NCBI GenBank assembly: GCA_017549185.1
Contig: JAFYVJ010000030.1
Location: forward strand, 1-50,636
DNA from: Roseburia sp.
GTDB taxonomy: Bacteria > Bacillota > Clostridia > Lachnospirales > Lachnospiraceae
DNA: 50,636 bases
Direction: 5' to 3'
The notes under the pieces were generated by a model. That model was not told where the DNA came from. It ran no database searches and worked only from the letters and a program-made list of their open reading frames with translations. Made by a program: the position numbers and the translations under genes. Every line of letters begins with the position of its first letter. Position 1 is the first letter of the stretch. Shown here in pieces: positions 36,736 to 44,145 of the stretch.

Positions 36736-38853
36736 TTATCTTACTGTTTCTGCTTCTAAAATTACAACCGTTCTCGGTGGAACTTTTACTGTTTTCTTGT
36801 AATAAAATTCTGTCTCAGCCTCAAAATCCTTGCCATCAAAATACTCACAATTCGTATTAACTACAACTTTCCACTGCAAACCTGCCGGAAGCTCAGGCAG
36901 CTGCATAATGAGTGGTTCCCAGTACGCATTCATGCAATAGAAAATAATATCATCACGAACATCATCTTCATCACGTCCTGCATACATGATACCTATCAAT
37001 TTACTATTATAATCTGTACCACCATTCCACGGGAAACCATTGTGAATACTAATCTCTGGTAATTTACAAAGTGCTCCCTTCGTTGTCTTACGCAAAATTG
37101 CATGTTTTTTCCGGAATGCAATCATAAAACGGAAGAATTGATAAATCTCTTGATATCGTTCCAAACGACTCCAATCCAGCCACGAAGTAATATTATCCTG
37201 ACAGTATGCATTATTATTACCAAACTGTGTATTACAGAACTCATCTCCTGCCAAAAACATTGCTGCACCACGGCTACACATCAAGGTCGCACATGCATTC
37301 TTCACCATACGTCGACGAAGCGAATCTACTTCTACAAGGTCTGTCTCGCCCTCCACGCCACAGTTCCAGCTATGACCATTATTATCTCCATCTGTATTAT
37401 TCCAGCCATTTTTCTCATTATGCTTCGTATTATAAGAATACAAATCATAAAGAGTAAAACCATCATGGCAGGTAATAAAATTCACAGATGCATTCTCTCT
37501 GCTTGGTCCATACAAATCTTTCGAACCGGTAATTCGTGTAATCGCAGCACCTGCCATACCGCCGTCACCTTTTAAGAAACTACGCATATCATCACGGTAC
37601 TTACCATTCCACTCTGCCCAACGGCTCCAAGAAGGAAAACTTCCTACCTGATATAAGCCACCTGCATCCCATGCTTCTGCGATTAGCTTTACTTTTCCTA
37701 AAATCTGATCACATGCCAACTGTCGCAAAATTGGCGGATTCTCCATTGGAACGCCGTGTTCATCACGACTTAAAATCGACGCTAAATCAAAACGGAATCC
37801 ATCTACACGGTACTCTGTTACCCAATAACGTAAACATTCTACGATAAACTGAGACACCACCGGGTGATTACAGTTCATAACATTACCACAACCACTGAAG
37901 TTATAATAATATCCTTCTGGTGTCAGCATATAATAAATATTATTATCAATTCCTTTGAACGAGAACGTCGGACCATCTTCATTACCTTCTGCTGTATGGT
38001 TAAATACAACGTCTAAGATAACTTCAATTCCATTCTCCTTCAAATCATAAATTAAGCTCTTTAACTCATCACCTTCATGATTGTGCTCTACAACTGATGA
38101 ATATCCTGTATTCGGTGCAAAGAAACAAACTGTATTGTATCCCCAATAATTATAAAGGCGTTCTCCATCCACTACTCTTGTGCCTTCCATCTCGTCAAAC
38201 TCGAATATTGGCATCAACTCTACTGCATTGATTCCCAAATCCTTCAGATATGGGATCTTTTCCCGGAGCCCTTGAAAAGTGCCCGGATGCTCTGTTCCCG
38301 ACGATCTATCTTTCGTAAATCCTCTTACATGAGCTTCATAAATAATTAAATCTTCGAAAGGTGTTTCTAACTGTCTTAACTTTCCCCAGTCGAAGTTATT
38401 CTCCACTACTCTTGCATGATATACAAAATCTTTTGCACCTCCTGGTGCACGTTGACCCCACTCCCTCTGTCCTGTTACAGCTCTGGCATATGGGTCTAAA
38501 ATAATGTTGTCCTTATTAAAACGAAGTCCTTTTTCTTCGTCATAAGGACCATCAAATTGGTATGCATATTCAAAATCTTCCATACGAAGATCATATACAA
38601 AAATAGAAAATGTATTACCAATGTGATAGGAATCCGGATACGGAATCCTCGCATACGGTTCCTTCTGATACGGTTTGAACAACAACAGCGTACACTTTTT
38701 CGCACCATGAGAAGAAATCGTAAAACTAACTCCAAACAACGTCTGGGTAGCACCATTCCTGTTATAATAACCTGGTCGTACGCGGAACCCTGCAATCGTA
38801 TCTAGCGGTTGTAATCTCTGTCCTCGAATCGGCTTTCGGTCAAATCCTTGCAT
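36736..38853 (-). CDS. glgX: Glycogen debranching enzyme/isoamylase (GH13)
   Basis: The enzyme hydrolyses alpha-1,6 branches in glycogen or limit dextrins. The roughly 705-residue protein has an N-terminal CBM48-like domain, then the GH13 barrel with VVFNHTAEGN (region I), DGFRFDLASI (nucleophile Asp), AEAWDAGG (acid/base Glu) and CHDGFTLYDL (transition-state Asp). A beta-sandwich end follows. The start is uncertain: ATG 38853 (MQGFDRKP) is four bases after GAGGGG; ATG 38865 and GTG 38880 are in frame upstream. No other glg genes are adjacent. Confidence 0.92.
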   Translation of the reverse strand: MQGFDRKPIRGQRLQPLDTIAGFRVRPGYYNRNGATQTLFGVSFTISSHGAKKCTLLLFKPYQKEPYARIPYPDSYHIGNTFSIFVYDLRMEDFEYAYQFDGPYDEEKGLRFNKDNIILDPYARAVTGQREWGQRAPGGAKDFVYHARVVENNFDWGKLRQLETPFEDLIIYEAHVRGFTKDRSSGTEHPGTFQGLREKIPYLKDLGINAVELMPIFEFDEMEGTRVVDGERLYNYWGYNTVCFFAPNTGYSSVVEHNHEGDELKSLIYDLKENGIEVILDVVFNHTAEGNEDGPTFSFKGIDNNIYYMLTPEGYYYNFSGCGNVMNCNHPVVSQFIVECLRYWVTEYRVDGFRFDLASILSRDEHGVPMENPPILRQLACDQILGKVKLIAEAWDAGGLYQVGSFPSWSRWAEWNGKYRDDMRSFLKGDGGMAGAAITRITGSKDLYGPSRENASVNFITCHDGFTLYDLYSYNTKHNEKNGWNNTDGDNNGHSWNCGVEGETDLVEVDSLRRRMVKNACATLMCSRGAAMFLAGDEFCNTQFGNNNAYCQDNITSWLDWSRLERYQEIYQFFRFMIAFRKKHAILRKTTKGALCKLPEISIHNGFPWNGGTDYNSKLIGIMYAGRDEDDVRDDIIFYCMNAYWEPLIMQLPELPAGLQWKVVVNTNCEYFDGKDFEAETEFYYKKTVKVPPRTVVILEAETVR

Positions 38854-38913
38854 GTTACCCCTCATTCTCGCATCTTTCACATGCGTTTTTTCTTATATGT
38901 AAACAATAATATT

Positions 38914-38942
38914 ATTATATGCAATTTTCTCTTTTTTTTCAA
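38914..38942 (-). promoter_or_regulatory. Promoter of the glycogen debranching gene
   Basis: On the minus strand TTGAAA (38937-38942), exactly 17 bases and TATAAT (38914-38919), about 60 bases before the start. Confidence 0.78.
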
Positions 38943-38988
38943 TCTAATTACTACATGTATACACAGGAATTATCTAAAACATAGAAAA

Positions 38989-39016
38989 AGGGTCGTGTAT
39001 ACACAAAACCCTAATT
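38989..39016 (-). terminator. Terminator of the MATE gene
   Basis: On the minus strand AGGGT and ACCCT enclose a GTGTATACAC palindrome and are followed by TTTTCT. Confidence 0.7.
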
Positions 39017-39031
39017 TTTCATGCCATTTTC

Positions 39032-40408
39032 TCAATACATATTTTTCTTCCATTTACCACGAAGATAAATAATTGTAGTAATCAACGCACCAAGTAACCA
39101 GGAGGAAACCAGCGAAATCTGAACACAAAACTGGTTACCATTTGGCATCTCGGCACTTCTAGTTAAAAATGCAATAATGTAAGCAACCGGAACACGAACT
39201 GCAACAGTTGTAAATAACGAAATCCACATTGGTGTCATCGTATCCCCTGCGCCTCGCATAACGCCTGACAAGCTCATAGTTACTGCAACAGCAATATAGC
39301 CAGGTGCAATAATACCCATAATAGTTCTACTCAATTCTACAAGCGATGTAGTCTCTGTAAAAATTCCCATTAACTGCTTACCCAAAGCAAGTATCAACAA
39401 TGTCAGTACAGTAGAAGTTGCTACAGCAAGTATCGTACCTTGTTTTGCCCCCTGTGTAACACGGTCGTTTTTTCTCGCTCCCACATTCTGTCCGGTATAG
39501 GTCGTCATCGCAGTACCAAAGGACATATTTGGAAGCATTGCAAAACCGTCCACACGCATTACAATAACATTCGCCGCAATAAACGCTTCACCAAAGCTAT
39601 TGGTAAGTGACTGTACAATAATCATCGCCATCGACATGATCGCCTGTGTCAAACCGGATGGAAGCCCTAACGAAATTACCTTATTCGCATACATTTTATT
39701 TAATTTCAAATAAGTCCACTTCAAATCGAATAAATCTGTCATTTTTGCCAAACGCCAAAAACAAAATACTGCTGAAATTGCCTGTGCAATAATGGTCGCC
39801 CATGCTACACCGGCTACACCCATATTAAAATTTGCCACAAAAACAATATCCAATATAATATTAATCACCGTTGCTACCAATAAGTAGACTAATGCAGAAA
39901 ACGCATCTCCCAGACCTCGCAATACACCGCACAAAATATTGTAATACGCACTACCAACAGAGCCAAGAAACGAAATCAACAAATAATCGGTACACCAATC
40001 GATAATGCTTACCGGTGTTCCTAGTAACTCTAGCAATGGTCTTGTAATAAACACAGATACCACCATAATAACCAAAACTGCAATCGCAGTTAATGTAATA
40101 CAGTTACCAATTGTCTGAGACAGTTCCTCTCTCTGCTTTGCACCAAAATACTGGGCAACCATGATACTTGCACCCATACTAATACCTACAAAAAGAACTA
40201 GCAAAAGGTTCAAAACAGGCGCAGCACTACCTACCGCTGCTAATGCATTATCACCTACATATTTGCCTACTACTACACTGTCAACTGCACTATATAACTG
40301 CTGTGCAATATTACCAATTAGCATAGGCAATGTAAAAATAACTATTCTTTTCCACGGCGTTCCTGTTGTCATATCTGTCGCCGAAAATAACGCTTTTATT
40401 TTTTCCAT
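39032..40408 (-). CDS. MATE-family efflux transporter
   Basis: This is a multidrug and toxin extrusion exporter of 458 residues with about 12 hydrophobic helices in two homologous halves. The start TPWKRIVIFTLPMLIGNIAQQLY and the motif GAGDTMTPMW are typical of the DinF/NorM branch in Clostridia. The substrate is unknown. Its own promoter is at 40449-40476 and its own terminator follows. Confidence 0.92.
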   Translation of the reverse strand: MEKIKALFSATDMTTGTPWKRIVIFTLPMLIGNIAQQLYSAVDSVVVGKYVGDNALAAVGSAAPVLNLLLVLFVGISMGASIMVAQYFGAKQREELSQTIGNCITLTAIAVLVIMVVSVFITRPLLELLGTPVSIIDWCTDYLLISFLGSVGSAYYNILCGVLRGLGDAFSALVYLLVATVINIILDIVFVANFNMGVAGVAWATIIAQAISAVFCFWRLAKMTDLFDLKWTYLKLNKMYANKVISLGLPSGLTQAIMSMAMIIVQSLTNSFGEAFIAANVIVMRVDGFAMLPNMSFGTAMTTYTGQNVGARKNDRVTQGAKQGTILAVATSTVLTLLILALGKQLMGIFTETTSLVELSRTIMGIIAPGYIAVAVTMSLSGVMRGAGDTMTPMWISLFTTVAVRVPVAYIIAFLTRSAEMPNGNQFCVQISLVSSWLLGALITTIIYLRGKWKKNMY

Positions 40409-40448
40409 TCCATAACTTCCTCTTCTCTATATTATTTTACCATTTTTT

Positions 40449-40476
40449 ATCATACAGTATAACAGATAAATTACAA
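40449..40476 (-). promoter_or_regulatory. Promoter of the MATE gene
   Basis: On the minus strand TTGTAA (40471-40476), 16 bases and TATGAT (40449-40454). Confidence 0.6.
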
Positions 40477-40586
40477 GAAGAATTTTCCTTTTTAAGCCAT
40501 ACATGCATTGCCTGTTTCACACCTGTAATACTGCATGCACCTCTTCTGTAACTTCACCCTTCCCATTCCTCCAAGTTCCATTGAGA

Positions 40587-41261
40587 CTATATTTTGTTTG
40601 CTCTTAACTTTTCATTTTTTTCTTCTACATTCAAGAATGAAAGAATCATTGTAATAAGTAAATCAATGATGAATGGAAGCCATAAATACATGAAGTGCAT
40701 CATATTGATACAGCTTTCCGGCTGTATAGATGCATCTCCATTTACAAATCCGCTCAAAGTAAGCATCCAGCCCGAAATCGCAGTACCAATACCACTACCA
40801 ATTTTTACACCTAATGACGTATAGGAGTACATAGAACCTTCAATTTTCTTTCCTTTTGTAAGGTATGTATATTCAGCACATATCGCGATAACTGCATTCA
40901 ACAATGTGTAAGCAATAAAGAACCACGCATACTGTGCAACCTGTCCGATATCTGTCGGAATAGCAAAAATTGCAAATAAGGTTACAGCACATCCAAAGAA
41001 ACCATAAAACATCCATGGTCTCGCTTTACCCATTTTGCTCTTTGTTCTATCAATTATTGCCCCAAAGAACACATCTGTTACAGCATCGAGTAATTTTGAA
41101 ATAGCAATCAAAGTACCTACAATACCTGCATCTAAACCAATTGAATTCGTTAAATAAATCATTACGAAGAATGTTAAAAATGCATATACTACATTCCCCG
41201 CGATGTCGCCTGATCCGTAACCAACTATGTTATACCACTTCAAATACTTTTTCTCTGTCGT
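40587..41261 (-). pseudogene. Internally deleted GPH-family sugar:cation symporter
   Basis: Full GPH (MelB-like) symporters have 450-480 residues and 12 helices. Here helices 1-4 (with SKLLDAVTDVFFGAIIDRT and KMGKARPWM) run directly into the last quarter of the family, beginning ICAEYTYLTKGKKIEGSMYS, near residue 118 (about 40890). About 230 codons are missing without loss of frame. The usual start also looks lost: after AAGGAG the fifth base onward reads ACG ACA GAG AAA where ATG would be expected, leaving TTG 41243 as the first usable codon. A promoter at 41313-41340 is intact. It is probably non-functional. Spacer 40409-40586 shows no other gene. Confidence 0.8.
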
Positions 41262-41312
41262 TTTTTCTCCTTCTCTTGACTGAATTTTACTACCGTTCTT
41301 TTTGCTACATTC

Positions 41313-41340
41313 ATTATATTAAATTTTTATCCTTTGTCTA
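41313..41340 (-). promoter_or_regulatory. Promoter of the broken symporter gene
   Basis: On the minus strand TAGACA (41335-41340), 16 bases and a perfect TATAAT (41313-41318). Confidence 0.65.
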
Positions 41341-41421
41341 CTCTAATGATTGTTTCAAATCATAAAGGTCATGTCCTGAAATGACAATAAATAGTCCTTT
41401 TTCAACTGTAAACACAGCCAT
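41338..41421 (-). CDS. 27-codon ORF starting MAVFTVEK, possible mobile-element gene remnant
   Basis: ATG 41421 opens 27 codons (MAVFTVEK followed by GLFIVISGHDLYD) with GGGAGG twelve bases upstream. From memory, MAVFTVEK-like N-termini occur in helix-turn-helix replication proteins of clostridial integrative elements, whose next residues differ from those here. The fragment may be the first eight codons of such a gene joined to native DNA near 41397. The start and ribosome binding site are sealed in the hairpin at 41411-41496. It could equally be a non-coding coincidence. Confidence 0.3.
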   Translation of the reverse strand: MAVFTVEKGLFIVISGHDLYDLKQSLE

Positions 41422-41496
41422 CTCTGGAACCGACCTCCCAATCGTTAGATTTTAGGTCTAACTTTTTTTGGAGGCGGCTCAAGAGATGGCTGTGTT
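41411..41496 (-). promoter_or_regulatory. Long hairpin hiding a ribosome binding site and start codon
   Basis: AACACAGCCATCTCT (41411-41425) is perfectly complementary to 41482-41496. Inside, the complement of GGGAGG (41434-41439) faces GGAGGC (41470-41475), and GTTAGA/TCTAAC (41444-41462) closes the tip, flanked by seven T. On the minus-strand transcript the left-coded GGGAGG and the ATG at 41421 would be paired, so a read-through transcript from 41524 upstream could not translate the small ORF. It may also terminate the DUF5714-ArsC transcript. Confidence 0.6.
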
Positions 41497-41523
41497 CGTT
41501 TTATCCCATAGAATCATAAGAGA

Positions 41524-42465
41524 TTATTCTAACTCTCTTTTTAATCTCAATATGTTGCTTTCGATTTCGGCAATAATCAATCTAAAATCTTTATCTTCTT
41601 TTCCAGTTGGATCTTCTAACCCCCAATTATCATCAAATGCCCTGCCAATAAATGGGCAACCTACATTACAACCCATAGAAATTGCCACATCTGGATTCGG
41701 AATATCTGTAATCAATTTTGAATACTGTGTCTGTTCCATATCAATTCCATATAACTCTTTCATAATTCGGACTGCATCTTGATTGATTTGTGGTTTTGTT
41801 TCTGTTCCTGCCGAAAAAGACTCAAAAACATCAGATGCTAAGTACTTCCCGAGTGCCTCTGCGATCTGACTTCGACAAGAATTATGCACACAGATAAATG
41901 CTACTTTTTTCTTTGTTTTCTTATAAAATGGACATTTTTCTGTGATACATTGCTCATTCTTATCACTAAATCTACATTCAATTCTACTACTCTCTAATTT
42001 CACATTGTAATTTTCATTTATATGCTCGATTGCTTTTTGAAAACTCAAAAATGCATCTCTTTTACAGCATCTTGGTCCACCCACTTGTGATAAACTACCT
42101 AATGCTTTGGATGTAAACTCCATATGCTTTCCCCATGAATCATCTGTACTTAAAGGGCCTGTCCCATCAATAATCGATAGTGCTGCTCCCATAGAACTTA
42201 CAGCTCCACATACACCCCACATACCACATGTTGCACCTGGCATTTGCAATCCTCTTTTCATGAGTTCATTCAAACTATTCTGCAAATCCATTTTACCACC
42301 TGCATTATAAAAAGCAGTCAAAACGGCAGCTCCATCCAATATATGGTGTTCTGGTCCATGCATTCTAATAAAATCCATTTGAGCTATATTACAAAAAATC
42401 TGTATTGGATTTTTACTTTTTTCCCGTAAACACGCTTCAATAATTTTCTTTGCTCTTTCTTCCAT
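41524..42465 (-). CDS. DUF5714-arsenate reductase fusion protein, copy 1
   Basis: The N-terminal part (about 1-180) matches the uncharacterised DUF5714 domain, with HGPEHH at 36-41, ATCGMWGVCG (Cys80, Cys86), GGPRCCKR (Cys133, Cys134) and a Cys cluster at 164, 173 and 178. The C-terminal part (about 187-313) is a thioredoxin-type ArsC/low-molecular-weight phosphatase. Its P loop is Cys192-VHNSC-Arg198, with redox Cys266 and Cys270 in MGCNVGC and the DPTGK motif. It would reduce arsenate to arsenite, with DUF5714 probably binding metal through its cysteines. It is two bases from its ArsR gene. About 85% identical by eye to copy 2. Confidence 0.88.
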   Translation of the reverse strand: MEERAKKIIEACLREKSKNPIQIFCNIAQMDFIRMHGPEHHILDGAAVLTAFYNAGGKMDLQNSLNELMKRGLQMPGATCGMWGVCGAVSSMGAALSIIDGTGPLSTDDSWGKHMEFTSKALGSLSQVGGPRCCKRDAFLSFQKAIEHINENYNVKLESSRIECRFSDKNEQCITEKCPFYKKTKKKVAFICVHNSCRSQIAEALGKYLASDVFESFSAGTETKPQINQDAVRIMKELYGIDMEQTQYSKLITDIPNPDVAISMGCNVGCPFIGRAFDDNWGLEDPTGKEDKDFRLIIAEIESNILRLKRELE

Positions 42466-42467
42466 GA

Positions 42468-42743
42468 TTATACTACCTTTCCAACAAAACTTATGAAATT
42501 ATTAAACTCCTTCCATACTTCTGCATTTATAGAATAATAATGCCATTTTCCTTCTTTTCTATCATTTATAAGACCACAATCACACAAAATATTCATATGA
42601 TGTGATAAAGTTGGTTGTGTAATATCAAAAGCCTCCAATAACTTACAACCACATTTTTCTCCACTAGATAACATTTGAACAATCTTCAAACGATTACTAT
42701 CTCCAAGTGCTTTACATATAGCTACAATATCTATCGTAATCAT
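42468..42743 (-). CDS. arsR: ArsR-family metalloid-sensing repressor, copy 1
   Basis: A 91-residue winged-helix repressor. Cys31 and Cys33 in EKCGCKLL sit in the alpha-3 position used by As(III)/Sb(III) sensors; extra cysteines are at 54 and 56 (ILCDCGL). The DNA-binding helix is TQPTLSHHM. ATG 42743 is nine bases after GAGG; GTG 42749 is too close. It forms an operon with the DUF5714-ArsC gene and probably binds the TATCTATGT repeats at its own promoter. Confidence 0.93.
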   Translation of the reverse strand: MITIDIVAICKALGDSNRLKIVQMLSSGEKCGCKLLEAFDITQPTLSHHMNILCDCGLINDRKEGKWHYYSINAEVWKEFNNFISFVGKVV

Positions 42744-42767
42744 TTTCACTTACCTCACATCGACACA

Positions 42768-42813
42768 TATCTATGTATAAAATATATATATCTTAAATAT
42801 AGATACTTGTCAA
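42768..42813 (-). promoter_or_regulatory. ArsR promoter and candidate operator, copy 1
   Basis: On the minus strand TTGACA (42808-42813), 17 bases and TATATA (42785-42790). TATCTATGT (42768-42776, plus strand) and an inverted ATATAGATA (42797-42805) flank the -10. The same pair occurs in the promoter of copy 2. Confidence 0.65.
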
Positions 42814-43167
42814 TGTATGTATATCTGCTTCTAAATATCCTAGAACCCCATACTGTTCTGCAAAGTAATTCGCACTTCTACATCTTACATTTATTTCAAT
42901 CTTTTCGATTTCAGGGTATATAATTTGACGGAAGTTTGCATTAAAGAGGTACAGTTCTACAAGTTGCTCAAACGTAACCTTGTCCACATAGTCCCCGTTC
43001 TTAGGCTTTAGGTTTAAACTATATGCTTTAATTAACCTAAAATACGATATGTCATTTAGTATTCTTTTCGCATACTCCTCATCTTCGACAATCAATCCTA
43101 TACTCTTAAGATTTTCTACTTGTTCATCAATTGTCATAGGAGGCTGATGCTGCTTAAGTTCTCCCAT
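42793..43167 (-). pseudogene. Truncated Abi_2/AbiF-family abortive-infection gene
   Basis: The 124-residue frame matches the N-terminal third of Abi_2 (AbiD/AbiF) proteins: PPMTIDEQVENLKSIGL, ILNDISYFRLIKAYSL, and KVTFEQLVELYLFNANFR leading to KIEINVRCRSANYF. Full proteins have about 300 residues with HEPN RNase-type motifs. After GYLEAD the frame runs straight into the promoter of arsR copy 1 and stops, so about 180 residues are gone. The ribosome binding site AAGGAG and an upstream structured RNA survive. It is presumably inactive. Confidence 0.8.
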
Positions 43168-43184
43168 ACAATATTCTCCTTAAA

Positions 43185-43238
43185 ACAAAAAGACCCAACA
43201 TGGTCCGCATCGTTGAGAGGCGTGTTGGGTTCTATTGA
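43185..43238 (-). ncRNA. Structured RNA upstream of the Abi gene (AbiF-RNA-like)
   Basis: Transcription from TATAAT (43244-43249) would begin near 43237. The RNA folds as ACCCAACA with TGTTGGGT (43193-43200 and 43223-43230) around a GC-rich loop containing CGCCTCTCAACGATGCGG and ends in TCTTTTT, so it can also terminate. From memory, Abi_2/AbiF genes carry a conserved small RNA in this position. The match is by position and shape only; no covariance search was possible. Confidence 0.6.
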
Positions 43239-43243
43239 CTTCT

Positions 43244-43271
43244 ATTATATTCATTCCCATAAAAAATACAA
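43244..43271 (-). promoter_or_regulatory. Promoter of the AbiF-type RNA
   Basis: On the minus strand TTGTAT (43266-43271), 16 bases and a perfect TATAAT (43244-43249). Confidence 0.65.
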
Positions 43272-43490
43272 CAACTTGAGGTCATTTTTTAGACCTTATA
43301 AGTAAACTTTTCACTTTATGGGCAATAATTTTCATTTTCTTGCCATTTCATGACCTCAAAACATATAGATTCATAATTGTACTTCCCAAAAACTCTTGTC
43401 CATAGATTTTGGTGCTATTTTTACATGTGTTTTTTGTAGTGCCCAAAAGTGTACTTTTTGAAACCACCTCCTAAAAAATCGGCATAAAAA
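43272..43490. other. Gene-free AT-rich spacer upstream of the Abi RNA
   Basis: No coding region is credible. GAGGTCAT (about 43278-43285) occurs inverted as ATGACCTC (about 43349-43356), and AGGTC/GACCT make a short hairpin near 43279-43298. Function unknown. Confidence 0.4.
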
Positions 43491-43528
43491 ATAGCCATTA
43501 CAGAGAATTTAATCTCCATAATGGCTAT
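43491..43528 (-). terminator. Terminator of the GNAT gene
   Basis: ATAGCCATTA (43491-43500) pairs with TAATGGCTAT (43519-43528). On the minus strand it is followed by TTTTTT. Confidence 0.82.
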
Positions 43529-43578
43529 GTGTATTTATTCAATTATTATTTTAAATAAAATCAAAACCCAAAGGCTTG

Positions 43579-43602
43579 ATCTGTTCGACGATATTGGAAT
43601 TT
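43579..43602 (-). repeat. 24-base gene-end repeat, copy A
   Basis: ATCTGTTCGACGATATTGG followed by AATTT lies just after the GNAT stop. It matches 44113-44136 (after the second DUF5714-ArsC stop) at all but about four positions. Confidence 0.6.
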
Positions 43603-43603
43603 G

Positions 43604-44086
43604 TCAATCAGTAAGACGCAAATAATAATAGTCATTTCCTTCCATGACATTTGTTTTCTTAAAGCCATGTCGTAAATAAAAGCGTTCTGCTTGAATATTA
43701 TCCTTATGGCATCCCAAGGCAATAGGACGTTTGCCAAAATCACGATAAACAAGTTGTATCGCCGTTTCCAATATCTCTCCGCCAATTCCACAACCACGAT
43801 ACTTTTTATCAACCACAAAGCCCATCAACCGATAAAATGGCTCTTTTCTCATTTCCGGTGGGTCTGTTTCCCAAGGAATTGCCTCTCCCAAAAGAATGAG
43901 GCCAATCGAATTCTCATTACACTTCACGACAAAGGTATGTCCAATACAATGATGTTCAATTCCATAATCAGTAATGTCCATTATAGTTGAAGCTGTATCT
44001 ACAAAACTCTCTGATATGTCATCTCTATCAATTTTGCACGCATCTGAAAAATTCTGATGTGTCAATTCTTCAAATATCAAATTCAT
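43604..44086 (-). CDS. GNAT-family N-acetyltransferase
   Basis: A single-domain acetyl-CoA-dependent N-acetyltransferase of 160 residues. The acetyl-CoA loop is KKYRGCGIGGEILETAI (R/QxxGxG/A) at about 98-114, followed by the family ending ERFYLRHGFKKT. ATG 44086 follows GAGG; the frame extends four codons upstream. The substrate is unknown. It lies between the Abi RNA region and the second DUF5714-ArsC gene, with similar 24-base sequences at both ends. Confidence 0.9.
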   Translation of the reverse strand: MNLIFEELTHQNFSDACKIDRDDISESFVDTASTIMDITDYGIEHHCIGHTFVVKCNENSIGLILLGEAIPWETDPPEMRKEPFYRLMGFVVDKKYRGCGIGGEILETAIQLVYRDFGKRPIALGCHKDNIQAERFYLRHGFKKTNVMEGNDYYYLRLTD

Positions 44087-44112
44087 AATCAACCTCACAA
44101 ATTCAATTTTTT

Positions 44113-44136
44113 ATCTCTTCGACGAAATTGGAAGTT
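44113..44136 (-). repeat. 24-base gene-end repeat, copy B
   Basis: ATCTCTTCGACGAAATTGG followed by AAGTT lies ten bases after the copy 2 DUF5714-ArsC stop and before the GNAT start. It is the diverged partner of 43579-43602. Confidence 0.6.
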
Positions 44137-44145
44137 TGGAGTGCT

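Noticed and set aside
40409-40586. A 29-codon minus-strand ORF (starting MELGG) after the broken symporter
   Set aside because: No family match and no ribosome binding site; probably chance or the decayed end of a former neighbour.
43561-43818. An 85-codon minus-strand frame ending YRRTDQAFGF
   Set aside because: It overlaps the GNAT gene in another frame; only the GNAT frame has conserved motifs and a ribosome binding site.
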